Virus record (IMG/VR): IMGVR_UViG_3300031974_001524
Coordinates: 1 to 26,106 of that record
DNA: 26,106 bases
DNA from: a virus
Strand: one strand, 5' to 3'
The position numbers were made by a program, and so were the translations under genes. The notes beneath the pieces were generated by a model. It saw nothing but the letters and a program-made list of their open reading frames with translations, searched no databases and was not told the DNA's origin. Shown piece after piece: positions 8,136-16,126 of the stretch (positions within the stretch are counted from its first letter, which is position 1; every line of letters begins with the position of its first letter).

Positions 8136-10238
8136 TTAGTAGCCGGATGCTGACGGAGATACTCCAGTCAGGCCGATTTGCTTGTTCTGCTGCTGGGCAA
8201 CGCCCATCTGTAAATTCTGCACATACTTGCCGAACAAATCCTTGAACAGTTCGTTGCCCTGTAGTGCCTCCTGCACGCCCGGACTGCTGCTCGCAATCTC
8301 TTGGGCGAACTGCATCTTGGTGCCGGCTGTCGGATCATTGCTGGCATCGGTGTAGGTCGCCTCGACACCGTTCATCATACCCACAATCTCGCCCTTCACT
8401 TCCTCGTACATCTTACGACTGGCACCCATCTGGTCGGTGAGCAGTTCGTCTGCGCTTTCAGGCGCAACTGCCTTGAGCAGCTTGTTAACCAACTTACTGC
8501 GGTCGATTGTCCCGGCCATGTCGAGCGGCACGATGGCTTGCGCGATGGTTTGCATCTTCTCCTTCACCAGCTCGTTATCCATCTCGCTCACATTGAATCG
8601 CAGATTGAAGTCGTACCGGGAGGCGTCATGCGTGATAGCCTCGCTTGCCGCACTGCTCGTGATCCGGACAATTTCTTCAGGGCTTAAATACTGGATGCAG
8701 AGCCTGAACATCTGGCGGTAAACCTCAGAGTAATCCCGCAGCCACTCATTGATCATGCGCTGCTGCTTCATCATGGTCTGCGTCTGAGGCACCTTGCCGT
8801 TTGGCCGGCCAAAGTAGGTGTCAACCTGTAGCTGCACAGCCTCGATCAAATTGAACGCAGTCTGCGGTGGCCGGGATGGCGGTTGCAGGAACTGGTAGTC
8901 GCCAGCCTTGGTGACCGGTAACTGCTGTCCGGGGCCAATCTTGTTGGCTAGTCCAAGGCGTTTATTGACCTGCAATGGCGGCATAGTCTCAAAGCTGGTG
9001 CTGTCAAAGATTGCGTCACGCTGCGCTTTGATTTCGTTCTGCCATGTTTGCACAAGGTGCGGAATGCCACGGCACTCAACGACCCGGCGTGCAACGCTTT
9101 CGCGCCGGAACAAAACAAACGGGTACTGGTTGTGCGCGTAGTCGAGCATTTCATGCTTCGCAAACTTCACCTTGCCATCTACGGCCTGCATAAGCGGGCA
9201 GAAGATGGTGTAGTAGATTGACGGCACACCGTTGGCATCCATCTGCCGGGTGTAGGCGTAGGTAATCTCAACCAAATTGTCGCCACGCTGGAACTCGCTA
9301 ACCAGCCCCTTGAGGGTTGTCTGGTCTAGGTAGTTAAGGCTCTTGCCGGCTGTGTTCAGTGCCTCCTCAACAAAGGACTCGTCCCACCCCTCAGTGGTCA
9401 CCTTGCTACGCAGCTCAACCTCAGTCATGTACTGCCGGCGGAAGATCACACGCGCATTTTGGATGTCGATTGTCTCCGGCGGAACGACAACCTCTTCGTG
9501 AGGCTTCAGGGCGACAGCCGATGGCCGGTTGCGGCAAATGTATGCCTCAGGGAAGACCGTTTTACCTTCCTCGCGTAATTCCTTCACGATCCGGTTAGCC
9601 CTGCGCTTCTTGAGGTCAGGCACGAACTGCATTAGAAGCTCGGCAGCCTGATCGGCGCGTTCCTTGTCTGCGACCATCTCAGGCAGCTCGGCCAGTATGC
9701 TGGACGGATCTACCTGTTGAGCCATCATAACAAGCTGCTCGATGCTGATCGGGTTATTGCGTAGGGTCGCCTGCTGATCCCAGCCGACAAACATAGCCGC
9801 CCACCCGTAGGTGTTCACATAGTTCGCCAGCAGTTCCGACTCCTCCTGCAACGTGTTTTGCATGGTGGAGCGAACCCAGTTCATCATGGTGGTAGCCGCA
9901 GCAGCCGGTTCGGTGTCTGTTAGCTCGACAGGGTTAACACGCAGGTCAGCTCGGCTGTGTGCTACAGCCAGCATGTCTACGCAGTCGTTGATGATCTGGT
10001 CGGCCAAATACACCCGGCAATCGGATGCCCCCTCGAACGGGAATGCCTGCTGGCCTTCAGGTAAATTCTTGCTCCATTTTTTGCCGTCATCAGACTGGCC
10101 TGTCCAACGCGCAAAACGGATGTCTTCAGCGTCACGCACGTTTTGCAGGGTAAGCCCCTCATCAAGTGCGCGGCGGTACTCAACAATAAACTCGTTAATG
10201 TCGGGCGTCTCAGAGAAGTGTGCGAGTTTATCGTTCAT
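8136..10238 (-). CDS. Portal protein
   Basis: At 700 residues it has the length of P22-like portal proteins, which form the twelve-fold ring through which DNA enters the head. The N-terminal region has TGQSDDGKKWSKNLPEGQ, AFPFEGASDCRVYLADQII and later YGWAAMFVGWDQ, a pattern I associate with podovirus portals. Residues 380-480 (FRRESVARRVVECRGIPHLV; LVQTWQNEIKAQRDAIFDST) are typical of the helical core. The C-terminus is Gln-rich. It overlaps the upstream gene by four bases (ATGA). It lies downstream of the capsid gene, which is not the usual order. Confidence 0.75.
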   Translation of the reverse strand: MNDKLAHFSETPDINEFIVEYRRALDEGLTLQNVRDAEDIRFARWTGQSDDGKKWSKNLPEGQQAFPFEGASDCRVYLADQIINDCVDMLAVAHSRADLRVNPVELTDTEPAAAATTMMNWVRSTMQNTLQEESELLANYVNTYGWAAMFVGWDQQATLRNNPISIEQLVMMAQQVDPSSILAELPEMVADKERADQAAELLMQFVPDLKKRRANRIVKELREEGKTVFPEAYICRNRPSAVALKPHEEVVVPPETIDIQNARVIFRRQYMTEVELRSKVTTEGWDESFVEEALNTAGKSLNYLDQTTLKGLVSEFQRGDNLVEITYAYTRQMDANGVPSIYYTIFCPLMQAVDGKVKFAKHEMLDYAHNQYPFVLFRRESVARRVVECRGIPHLVQTWQNEIKAQRDAIFDSTSFETMPPLQVNKRLGLANKIGPGQQLPVTKAGDYQFLQPPSRPPQTAFNLIEAVQLQVDTYFGRPNGKVPQTQTMMKQQRMINEWLRDYSEVYRQMFRLCIQYLSPEEIVRITSSAASEAITHDASRYDFNLRFNVSEMDNELVKEKMQTIAQAIVPLDMAGTIDRSKLVNKLLKAVAPESADELLTDQMGASRKMYEEVKGEIVGMMNGVEATYTDASNDPTAGTKMQFAQEIASSSPGVQEALQGNELFKDLFGKYVQNLQMGVAQQQNKQIGLTGVSPSASGY

Positions 10239-10612
10239 TTATAGACTTTGACTTTTCTGCCGTAGCCGGTCGGGATGAATCCATCACCACGGTAGCCAAC
10301 TTGAATCTTCCCAGACTTCGAGTTGACCCGGACATCTGGATTGTCCTCCAGATACCGCTTAACAAATTTTTTATCACCCCAAACATCGTAGCCCTCACGC
10401 TGCCCCCAATAATGGTAGGCGGTTGCCGGCACTGAGGCTTTCATCTGGCCCATGCCATCAACGTGACTGTACTCCTTGGAGTTGTTCGCGGCACCGTTGG
10501 CTCTAGCTTCAGAGTAGGCGGTGTCGCACTGTGAAAAGACCCTCTGCCGGAGGCGGGATGCAACTGCGTCCCGTAATTCCCCCGGCAGAGAGTTGATAGC
10601 TTCTTCAAGCAT
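10235..10612 (-). CDS. Conserved virion-associated protein of unknown function (YHYWGQREGY type)
   Basis: The 125-residue protein begins with a short helical part (MLEEAINSLPGELRDAVASR). Its core is rich in aromatic residues: YHYWGQREGYDVWGDKKFVK, then RYLEDNPDVRVNSKSGK. I recognise the 'YHYWGQR-x-GY ... W-x-D-x-x-F ... DNPxxRV' pattern from small proteins encoded beside portals in environmental phages, but know no function. It sits between capsid and portal genes and overlaps the portal start by four bases, so a head-completion or connector role is possible. There is no signal peptide or membrane segment. Confidence 0.55.
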   Translation of the reverse strand: MLEEAINSLPGELRDAVASRLRQRVFSQCDTAYSEARANGAANNSKEYSHVDGMGQMKASVPATAYHYWGQREGYDVWGDKKFVKRYLEDNPDVRVNSKSGKIQVGYRGDGFIPTGYGRKVKVYK

Positions 10613-10631
10613 TATAGCTACTGACTATGCT

Positions 10632-11630
10632 TTAGCTGGCTAGGTCGAACTTGCCGTGAGCAAGCGGATTCTGCACAACAAGAGCAGCAACAGCTTCGAT
10701 CATACGGATCGGGCCACCGCCAGCGTCAGGCAGTTCCTTCACTTCAGGCAGTTTGCCGTAGCGCAACTCGATGCCAGACATGTCCAACACATAACCGTCA
10801 GTTTGAGCGGGCATGAAGTTGTCAGGCACCAAGGAGCAAGTCCCGAAGTCGCCTTCAAACACATCCACGGCAATCGACACTTTCTTGCCGGATTGCGGCG
10901 AGAAGGTGCGGATCTGGGTGGCAGCAAGGTTGTTGCTGGCGTCAGTCACTTGGCGAGTGCCAGTGAGGCGGTCAGTGAAGGCACGCTTCAGGGTGCGGCC
11001 CAACGGCACAGTGTAGTTCTTGATGCTGCCGGTCTGAGCATAGATGCTCGCCAACACGTCCTGTACGGTCGTGTCAGTGATGTCGCTCGTCGTAGCAGTA
11101 GTCTCGATGCTGGCCGATGGGGTACGGAACCCACTATCAACCTGAAGCACGGAACCACCGCTGGTGCTGATCCAAGTGCCAAGGGCTTTGGTCAGGTAAG
11201 CGTTGGAACCGTCATCAGCTTGCGCGTCATTGGCAGACAGGATCGTACTTTCCATGTCGCGCTTGATTTCAACGAGCTTCTTGGCGATGCCGTTAGACAA
11301 CTCGTCTTTCAAGCCTGCAACATTGCTGACTTCCAGAGACAGCGGAGACACACGAATCGAGCGACGGAAAATCTGAACGTAGTTGCTCAGAATCGCACGA
11401 TTGGCTCCGGGGTTCTGGTAGTCAGACGAACCAACGTCTGTGCCATCAACAGTGCCAGTGGTAACTGCGCTGTCATAGCTGTCGGCTTGCCACTGCATGA
11501 GTGTATTGCCGGGTTTGCTTCCTTTCTTGGCGGAAGACACAACTGGACAGTCGTGCGCGTCTACCAAGGCGATTAAATCAGCGAGGTCTTCTCGCTTACC
11601 GATTTGAGTCCTCTCTAAAAGAGATGCCAT
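10632..11630 (-). CDS. Major capsid protein, SU10/DUF5309-like
   Basis: The 332-residue protein starts MASLLERTQIGKREDLADLI and contains YVQIFRRSIRVSPLSLEVSN, then a helix with AKKLVEIKRDMESTILSAND. This matches the major capsid family typified by phage SU10 (DUF5309), an HK97-type fold. The C-terminal half has PLGRTLKRAFTDRLTGTR and SGIELRYGKLPEVKELPD, typical of the A-domain and end strands. A strong ribosome site (GAGGAG) lies about nine bases before the ATG. It follows the acidic scaffold-like gene, as expected for a shell protein. The family call is by eye. Confidence 0.75.
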   Translation of the reverse strand: MASLLERTQIGKREDLADLIALVDAHDCPVVSSAKKGSKPGNTLMQWQADSYDSAVTTGTVDGTDVGSSDYQNPGANRAILSNYVQIFRRSIRVSPLSLEVSNVAGLKDELSNGIAKKLVEIKRDMESTILSANDAQADDGSNAYLTKALGTWISTSGGSVLQVDSGFRTPSASIETTATTSDITDTTVQDVLASIYAQTGSIKNYTVPLGRTLKRAFTDRLTGTRQVTDASNNLAATQIRTFSPQSGKKVSIAVDVFEGDFGTCSLVPDNFMPAQTDGYVLDMSGIELRYGKLPEVKELPDAGGGPIRMIEAVAALVVQNPLAHGKFDLAS

Positions 11631-11653
11631 TTTATATTTCTCCTCACATCTTG

Positions 11654-12673
11654 CTACATATCCGCAGCAAGTACATTTGCGAGGTCTTCCACTGAGCCTG
11701 AGTCTGTGAAGCGTTGGCGGGCAGAAGATGAACGGGCGGCTGACTCATTAACCGGGGCCGGTTCAGCGGTTGGGGCTGCCGGCTGTGCCGGTGCCTTTTT
11801 CGGCTGTGTAGCCTTCTTCGGTTTGGCAGCTTGCTGCTCTTGCGACAGGCGCATTTGCATTCCCATTAAAGTGTCACCAACGATGACCTTGTAATCAGGA
11901 AAGCGTTGAATCTCTGGAAACTCCCTCAGAATATTGTTGGCGGCCTGATACTCGGCTGACGCCTTATCGTTCCACCATTTGTACGACTTTAATGCGTACT
12001 GATCATTCTGCTGGTTTTCCTTGATCCACTGCTGTCGCTGCGGCAGCCACTTGCGGATAGCCTTTGATGCTCGTTTGCGTATATCACGCACCTCCTCGGC
12101 TGAATACTCTACCTCGCCTTCGGCTGTCTGGACGATTGCCCCGTCAGGGTTATCGTCACACCAGTCAAGCACCTGCTCTGCGTTTGCCTCCTCCTTCTGG
12201 ACATCCTCCGTCTTGGTGAGGTTAGCGAACGGATTGTCGGGTGTTACCGGCGCGGTTACGACCGACTCAGGTTCGGCAGGTTGCTCTTCCAGCTTGGCCT
12301 CGGCTGCCGCAAGTTTTTCTTCGGCTGCTTTGGCTCGCTTGGTGAGCTTATTCAGACGCTTCTGAAGGCCGCGAGGTATCTCCTCGTCGCCCTCCTCGGC
12401 GTCAGCATCATCAGCTTCATCTTCCCCGGCGTCTGCTTCCTGTGCAGGTTCAGCCGTCGGTTCATCCTCTGCTTCTGCTTCTTCTTCAGTCTGTGAAAGA
12501 ACCTCAGATTGGTTGCCTTCGTCCACCTCGGCTTCTGCCGGGGCTTCCTCTGGCGTTTCATCTGTCGGAACCTCAAGTTCCAGTGTTTGCTTTAGGGCGT
12601 CAGCCAGTGAGGCTTCGTCCGTTACGTCCACGGTTTGAGGGCTGTCCGTTTGCCCGCCTTTATTTGCTTCCAT
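11654..12673 (-). CDS. Scaffold-like acidic protein
   Basis: The protein has 339 residues from the ATG at 12673. The first 100 residues are extremely acidic. A coiled-coil segment follows (RGLQKRLNKLTKRAKAAEEK and onward), then a central helical domain with LDWCDDNPDGAIVQTAEGEV and RKRASKAIRKWLPQRQQW, then a Lys/Pro/Ala-rich tail. An acidic, helical, low-complexity protein just upstream of the capsid gene is the usual signature of a head scaffold. The frame is open to 12790, but the extra 39 residues are Cys/His-rich and unlike the rest. No convincing ribosome site is seen at 12673, so the start is tentative. No protease motif is visible. Confidence 0.65.
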   Translation of the reverse strand: MEANKGGQTDSPQTVDVTDEASLADALKQTLELEVPTDETPEEAPAEAEVDEGNQSEVLSQTEEEAEAEDEPTAEPAQEADAGEDEADDADAEEGDEEIPRGLQKRLNKLTKRAKAAEEKLAAAEAKLEEQPAEPESVVTAPVTPDNPFANLTKTEDVQKEEANAEQVLDWCDDNPDGAIVQTAEGEVEYSAEEVRDIRKRASKAIRKWLPQRQQWIKENQQNDQYALKSYKWWNDKASAEYQAANNILREFPEIQRFPDYKVIVGDTLMGMQMRLSQEQQAAKPKKATQPKKAPAQPAAPTAEPAPVNESAARSSSARQRFTDSGSVEDLANVLAADM

Positions 12674-12919
12674 TGCGTTTGTAGCCCGCAAAGAGGGCCA
12701 GTGTATTAAATCCAGCGTTTTGGTTATGTGAGGCACAGCGAACTCGCAGAAACACCGCGCCGTTATGGATTTGACAGCCGCCGGAAGCATTTGGCGACAC
12801 AGTGAATACCCTACGGGCCGTTAAGAGCCGTTAAGGGATATAAAAAGCGTTTAGATAGATTTTATTTAACCTTGAAGCACACTTCGTGCGTCTAACAAAA
12901 CAGAAAGGGGGCAATAGCG

Positions 12920-13021
12920 ATGGGTGGATCAGAAATTGCCTATACAATGGCCCTGCTCGACACGGCGGCCAACCTCGCGCTTGGAGTAGCGGCGGTGGCT
13001 TATGTGATCAGGGGCAAATAG
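12920..13021 (+). CDS. 33-residue membrane peptide on the opposite strand
   Basis: A short gene read from the plus strand encodes MGGSEIAYTMALLDTAANLA followed by LGVAAVAYVIRGK. Residues 10-29 form one likely membrane helix with a basic C-terminal end. AAAGGGGG lies about nine bases before the ATG and is a credible ribosome site. A strong rho-independent terminator begins eight bases after the stop codon. The preceding 70 bases are AT-rich and could hold a promoter, though I cannot fix one. It is the only plausible plus-strand gene in the window. Function is unknown; superinfection exclusion, an antiholin or a toxin-like peptide are all possible. Confidence 0.5.
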   Translation: MGGSEIAYTMALLDTAANLALGVAAVAYVIRGK

Positions 13022-13029
13022 AAAAACAG

Positions 13030-13060
13030 ACGGGCGGCCTTTTCGGGTCGCCCGTTTTTA
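13030..13060 (+). terminator. Rho-independent terminator after the plus-strand peptide
   Basis: ACGGGCGGCC at 13030-13039 pairs with GGTCGCCCGT at 13046-13055 (ten pairs, one of them G-U), with a six-base loop and a T run at 13055-13059. It lies eight bases after the stop of the 33-residue gene. Read on the minus strand, the same stem is followed, after a few bases, by five T's, so it may also stop or attenuate transcription coming from the terminase genes. It overlaps the stop codon of the minus-strand 78-residue gene. Confidence 0.8.
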
Positions 13061-13294
13061 CTCCTTACGCCCACGCGCCATTTCGCGGATAGACTCGAAG
13101 TGCGCGATCAGTTCACTGACAGCAGCGGATCTGCCGCAGGCGAACGCTCGCTGGTTAGCGTCCAGATTAATGTCCTGAGTGGCGATAATCTCAGACTGCT
13201 CGTACTCGCGCAGGTTAAGCATCATTTCTGTCCACAGCTCATTTTCGCCCTCCCACTGGAAGGCTGAATAGTTAATTTGATTTGATTCCAACAT
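13058..13294 (-). CDS. Small phage protein of unknown function
   Basis: This 78-residue protein starts MLESNQINYSAFQWEGENEL. Its helical C-terminus (DANQRAFACGRSAAVSELIA, then HFESIREMARGRKE) resembles small T7-like head-proximal proteins with an 'R-A-x-x-x-G-x-x-x-x-x-x-x-L' helix, but I cannot name a family. It overlaps the upstream HTH gene by 23 bases. Its stop codon lies in the 3' side of the bidirectional terminator, so it may be the last gene of the terminase transcript. Confidence 0.55.
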   Translation of the reverse strand: MLESNQINYSAFQWEGENELWTEMMLNLREYEQSEIIATQDINLDANQRAFACGRSAAVSELIAHFESIREMARGRKE

Positions 13295-13451
13295 GTTTCA
13301 GTAAATCGTCACGGTGATACTTATGCCTGCCACCCAGCATTCTGTAGGTCTTGATAACCTCCGCACGGCGCAGCTTTGCAATGTACTTGGTGGAAAGGCC
13401 GGTCAGCTCTGCTGCTTCAGATAAGCTAAGTAATAGCGGAAGTTTTTTCAT
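13272..13451 (-). CDS. Small helix-turn-helix DNA-binding protein
   Basis: A 59-residue protein starts MKKLPLLLSLSEAAELTGLS, continues TKYIAKLRRAEVIKTYRMLG and GRHKYHRDDLLKHVG, and ends at 13272. 'SLSEAAELTGLS...IAKLRRAEVI...GGRHKYHRDDLLKH' is the MerR/excisionase-type winged HTH pattern (HTH_17). The start overlaps the large-terminase stop as TGATG, so the two are coupled in translation. Possible roles are a terminase accessory that contacts the packaging site, or a regulator of the late genes. It is distinct from the second excisionase-like protein at 21547-21753. Confidence 0.65.
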   Translation of the reverse strand: MKKLPLLLSLSEAAELTGLSTKYIAKLRRAEVIKTYRMLGGRHKYHRDDLLKHVGIKSN

Positions 13452-15109
13452 CAGTAAGTTCCTCCACCCGTGGCCGCAAACGTCTTTTCGTCCACATGCG
13501 ACAGGTCGCTCGTTATCAGGTAGCGCAGCACGTCTATCGGATCTTTGAACTTGTTTTTGTCCGCCCCGGCACTGCTGACATTCTGCAAGCAGTCAATCAG
13601 GTTTCCGCAGTCTCGGCTGATGTATAGCTTCGGCTCGTTAATCATCGTTACCGGCTCCTCCGTGTTGTACGCCATCGCCTCGTTGATCTGCTGCACACCC
13701 TGATCGACATTCAGGCCGGGTGCCTGAGTGAACCACATCTCGTTCGGCTCATCGGCCAGCATTTCGATCAAGGTTATGCCGCCCTCCTTGGTCGCCTGAT
13801 GACTGCCGCCGGCTCGCGGATCGATAAACCGCTCCTCAATCTTCTCGCCATTCTCTAGCTCCAGAAACAGCTCTTTGTACTCGTTAATCCCCCTACCCTC
13901 CGGCTTCTGTGCCGGCCCCATCTGGCCCTCAACTTTATCGCCGGGGATAGCCCACTCACCATACGTCTCCTTGTCAGGCCACTCCCGGTAAACGTACATG
14001 CGGCCATCAGGCGTGCAGCGTAGCCACAGGGCTGACCAGTTGCGGCTGCCGGCAGGATCGACGCACATAAAGTTCGTACCCTCCGCCGGCACATCTTCAG
14101 GCTCCACGACATGATCCTTGCCGAACTTCGGAAACCAGTTTCCGGTAGCCTTCTCGCACCAGCCATAGGCACGCAGCCTAATGGTGACCGTGTTTTCACC
14201 CGATAAACTGCGCTTCATCTCTTCAGGGCTTTGAAACGGATTCATCTCAGAATGAAACCAAATCACGCCGCTGGATTCCTTTACGCATTCACCGATATAA
14301 GGCATGTGGCCGGGGCGACACCCAGAGGGAGGCGGGGAGGTTTGAAGCAGGGAAGCCTCCTTCTGCTGAGTGATTTTCGCCCCAGCCACAAAGTCATTCA
14401 CGACAGGCGTCCACCCGGTTACCGGGGTCGCACTGATTAACATCTTACCCGTACCACGACTGCCGCGCCTCGTGATTAAACGGTACTCAGCCGTTTCCAC
14501 CCAGTGGTACGGCACCAGCTCATCAAACCAAACCGCATCAGCCTCTAAACCCTCCAGAATGTCAGGCTGCTGGGCGTAGTTCAGGAAGAACACCTGCGAA
14601 CCGTTTGGCAGAATAAACGTGCCATCGGTAAAGCCGTTTTTCTGGCTGTAGTTGATGTTCGTAGTCTTGGTCTTCTTAATGTGCTTAAACTCAATCGGCA
14701 GCATGTGGAACATCGCCGGCTGCTGGTCACGAATACTGCTCGCAGCCGTCATACTGAAACACGCAATGCGACTGTTTTCCTTCTCCATCAGCATCTGCAT
14801 CAGCCACCAAGCACTGAAGGCCGTTTTACCGCTCCGGTTACCCCCGCTAATCAGTAAACGATCATTATCGGCCAGCAGACGTGCCGCATCCTTCCAATGA
14901 TCAGGGATAACCGTGTGCCGGTACGGGTCGAGATAGGACGGCCTCAGACGCTTGTAAAAATAGTCATACAGCCATGCAGAAACATGCTCTTGACCATTCT
15001 CAGCAACCTGATCAGCCAGAAACTCTCTGGTGATACCAAGGTGCCGGCTGGGCGGCCAAAGCAGGCACGTCTCCAGCAGCTCTTCAGGTGTCTTCGGTTC
15101 CAGATTCAT
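13451..15109 (-). CDS. Terminase large subunit
   Basis: The 552-residue protein is the DNA-packaging motor. The ATPase part has a Walker A motif GGNRSGKT at residues 89-96 and a Walker B with catalytic Glu, AVWFDE, at 192-197, followed by ISATPV near 225-230 (coupling motif). The nuclease part has acidic residues in MCVDPAG (D351), FIDPRAGG (D430) and FKDPIDVLRY (D523/D526), as expected for the RNase H-like fold that cuts concatemers. Length is normal. The gene overlaps the zinc-ribbon gene upstream by 26 bases and the HTH gene downstream by one. Confidence 0.9.
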   Translation of the reverse strand: MNLEPKTPEELLETCLLWPPSRHLGITREFLADQVAENGQEHVSAWLYDYFYKRLRPSYLDPYRHTVIPDHWKDAARLLADNDRLLISGGNRSGKTAFSAWWLMQMLMEKENSRIACFSMTAASSIRDQQPAMFHMLPIEFKHIKKTKTTNINYSQKNGFTDGTFILPNGSQVFFLNYAQQPDILEGLEADAVWFDELVPYHWVETAEYRLITRRGSRGTGKMLISATPVTGWTPVVNDFVAGAKITQQKEASLLQTSPPPSGCRPGHMPYIGECVKESSGVIWFHSEMNPFQSPEEMKRSLSGENTVTIRLRAYGWCEKATGNWFPKFGKDHVVEPEDVPAEGTNFMCVDPAGSRNWSALWLRCTPDGRMYVYREWPDKETYGEWAIPGDKVEGQMGPAQKPEGRGINEYKELFLELENGEKIEERFIDPRAGGSHQATKEGGITLIEMLADEPNEMWFTQAPGLNVDQGVQQINEAMAYNTEEPVTMINEPKLYISRDCGNLIDCLQNVSSAGADKNKFKDPIDVLRYLITSDLSHVDEKTFAATGGGTY

Positions 15110-15248
15110 CAGGTAAAATTACGGTTACCTCGGCAGGGCATTTAGAACACTTGAACTCAGTCAGTATTCCGCCCCTGTCCCAGCCAAGATCCTCCAGATC
15201 ATGGTCACTCTGCCATATAAGCTCAGATTGACAGTGCCAGCACTTCAT
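15084..15248 (-). CDS. Small zinc-ribbon protein
   Basis: This 54-residue protein begins MKCWHCQSELIWQSDHDLED and continues through LTEFKCSKCPAEVTVILP. Two CxxC pairs (residues 3 and 6; 34 and 37) form a zinc ribbon. I recognise the MKCWHC...LIW..DHD pattern from small conserved phage proteins next to terminase genes; no function is known to me. The start at 15248 follows a short non-coding stretch with repeats, and the 3' end overlaps the large-terminase start by 26 bases. Confidence 0.65.
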   Translation of the reverse strand: MKCWHCQSELIWQSDHDLEDLGWDRGGILTEFKCSKCPAEVTVILPDESGTEDT

Positions 15249-15256
15249 TTGTCATC

Positions 15257-15342
15257 CATTAGTGAGCGGCAAAACAGGTTGCCGATCAGAATTACCAGAA
15301 AGTGAGCGGCAAACAGAAGGGCCGGTACAGTGTTCACTAATG
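15257..15342. repeat. Direct and inverted repeats upstream of the terminase genes
   Basis: In the 154-base gap (15249-15402), AGTGAGCGGCAAA occurs at 15261-15273 and again at 15301-15313, exactly 40 bases apart. CATTAGTGA at 15257-15265 is mirrored by TCACTAATG at 15334-15342. A further pair, GCCGGTAC at 15321-15328 and GTACCGGC at 15410-15417, brackets the rest. Sites near terminase genes are often packaging signals (cos or pac), which would suit such repeats; a regulatory role is equally possible. Confidence 0.5.
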
Positions 15343-15402
15343 AGGTCAGGAGCTACACGCAGAACGCATAGAAAACCCCATGTGCGCGACTCTCTCACGC
15401 CT

Positions 15403-15603
15403 CTAGTCCGTACCGGCTTCATCAGATTGTTTGCCAAACTTCAAATCGTCAATTCCCGTCTGTTCGCCACGTTTTCGCAGCCACGCCTCCGCACGACGGT
15501 TAAACTGCTTACACTCCTCGATGGTCGGCCAGTCAGAGTGCGGCACAAACCCCGTATACTCGCCCTCAGTCGCCTGCCATTTTCGGTCGCCTCGGCCCGA
15601 CAT
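15403..15603 (-). CDS. Small unknown phage protein
   Basis: The 66-residue protein begins MSGRGDRKWQATEGEYTGFV and contains HSDWPTIEECKQFNRRAEAW, an Arg- and Trp-rich helical stretch, and an acidic tail. The frame is open to 15699, but those residues form a chance hydrophobic stretch inside the preceding gene. I prefer 15603 because AGGAGG lies nine bases upstream; the ATG at 15609 has only three bases of spacing. It overlaps the preceding gene by 38 bases. No known family. Confidence 0.5.
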   Translation of the reverse strand: MSGRGDRKWQATEGEYTGFVPHSDWPTIEECKQFNRRAEAWLRKRGEQTGIDDLKFGKQSDEAGTD

Positions 15604-15955
15604 ACCCATTGCCCTCCTTCCGTACCAAAACACGCATATCCGGCTTATACAGCCGATTATCGCCCACATTAGCCAAGCTAGGCTCACGCTCACCATCAAC
15701 CACTACCCGGATCAATCGAGGGTTCAGTATTCTCGCCCTCAAAACGACCGCTGCGCGTTCAGCAGGCTGCTCCGGTAAAATGTCACCCAGATCCACCGAA
15801 AGACGCTCAGATAGCCATCTCAGGCCAGCATCAGTCCATACGATTGACTTGCCAAACAGTAGCCAATGCTTCTCGCCCACCGCCTCCCGGCGTAAGTTAC
15901 GCAGCTCCGCCCTCGCGACTCCCGTGTGTTCTGCTAGATCGATTTCTCGTACCAT
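15566..15955 (-). CDS. Small protein with an N-terminal HTH-like segment
   Basis: This 129-residue protein opens MVREIDLAEHTGVARAELRN, then LRREAVGEKHWLLFGKSIVW and TDAGLRWLSERLSVDL. Residues 4-50 look like a helix-turn-helix followed by a wing. The C-terminal half is a basic beta-rich part (RARILNPRLIRVVVDGEREP; RLYKPDMRVLVRKEGNGYVG). GGGAG about eight bases upstream supports the 15955 start. It lies between the candidate small terminase and the large terminase, so a role in recognising the packaging site is possible; it could also be a regulator. Function is not known. Confidence 0.5.
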   Translation of the reverse strand: MVREIDLAEHTGVARAELRNLRREAVGEKHWLLFGKSIVWTDAGLRWLSERLSVDLGDILPEQPAERAAVVLRARILNPRLIRVVVDGEREPSLANVGDNRLYKPDMRVLVRKEGNGYVGPRRPKMAGD

Positions 15956-16126
15956 CCGTTTCTCCCGTTTTTCTGTTAGTTCGGCCTGCCGTGTGGCTGG
16001 CTATTTGCATAAATTAAATTACCCCACCAATCCGTCGAAACTGCCGCCCAGAATTTTCGCCAGCACCCCCCCGCCCCCTCTTGTGGTGTCGTTTTTTGAT
16101 CATACCATATGTTGGGGTGCGTTTGG

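Noticed and set aside
10656-11576. 306-residue open frame on the plus strand
   Set aside because: It lies opposite the major capsid gene, is rich in His and Arg as expected for antisense of a coding strand, and has no ribosome site or recognised motif.
12674-12790. N-terminal extension of the scaffold-like protein to 12790
   Set aside because: The extra 39 residues are Cys/His-rich and unlike the acidic protein, and no ribosome site supports the earlier start.
15252-15437. 61-residue minus-strand frame in the gap before the zinc-ribbon gene
   Set aside because: It covers the repeats in the gap and shows no protein-like pattern; no clear ribosome site.
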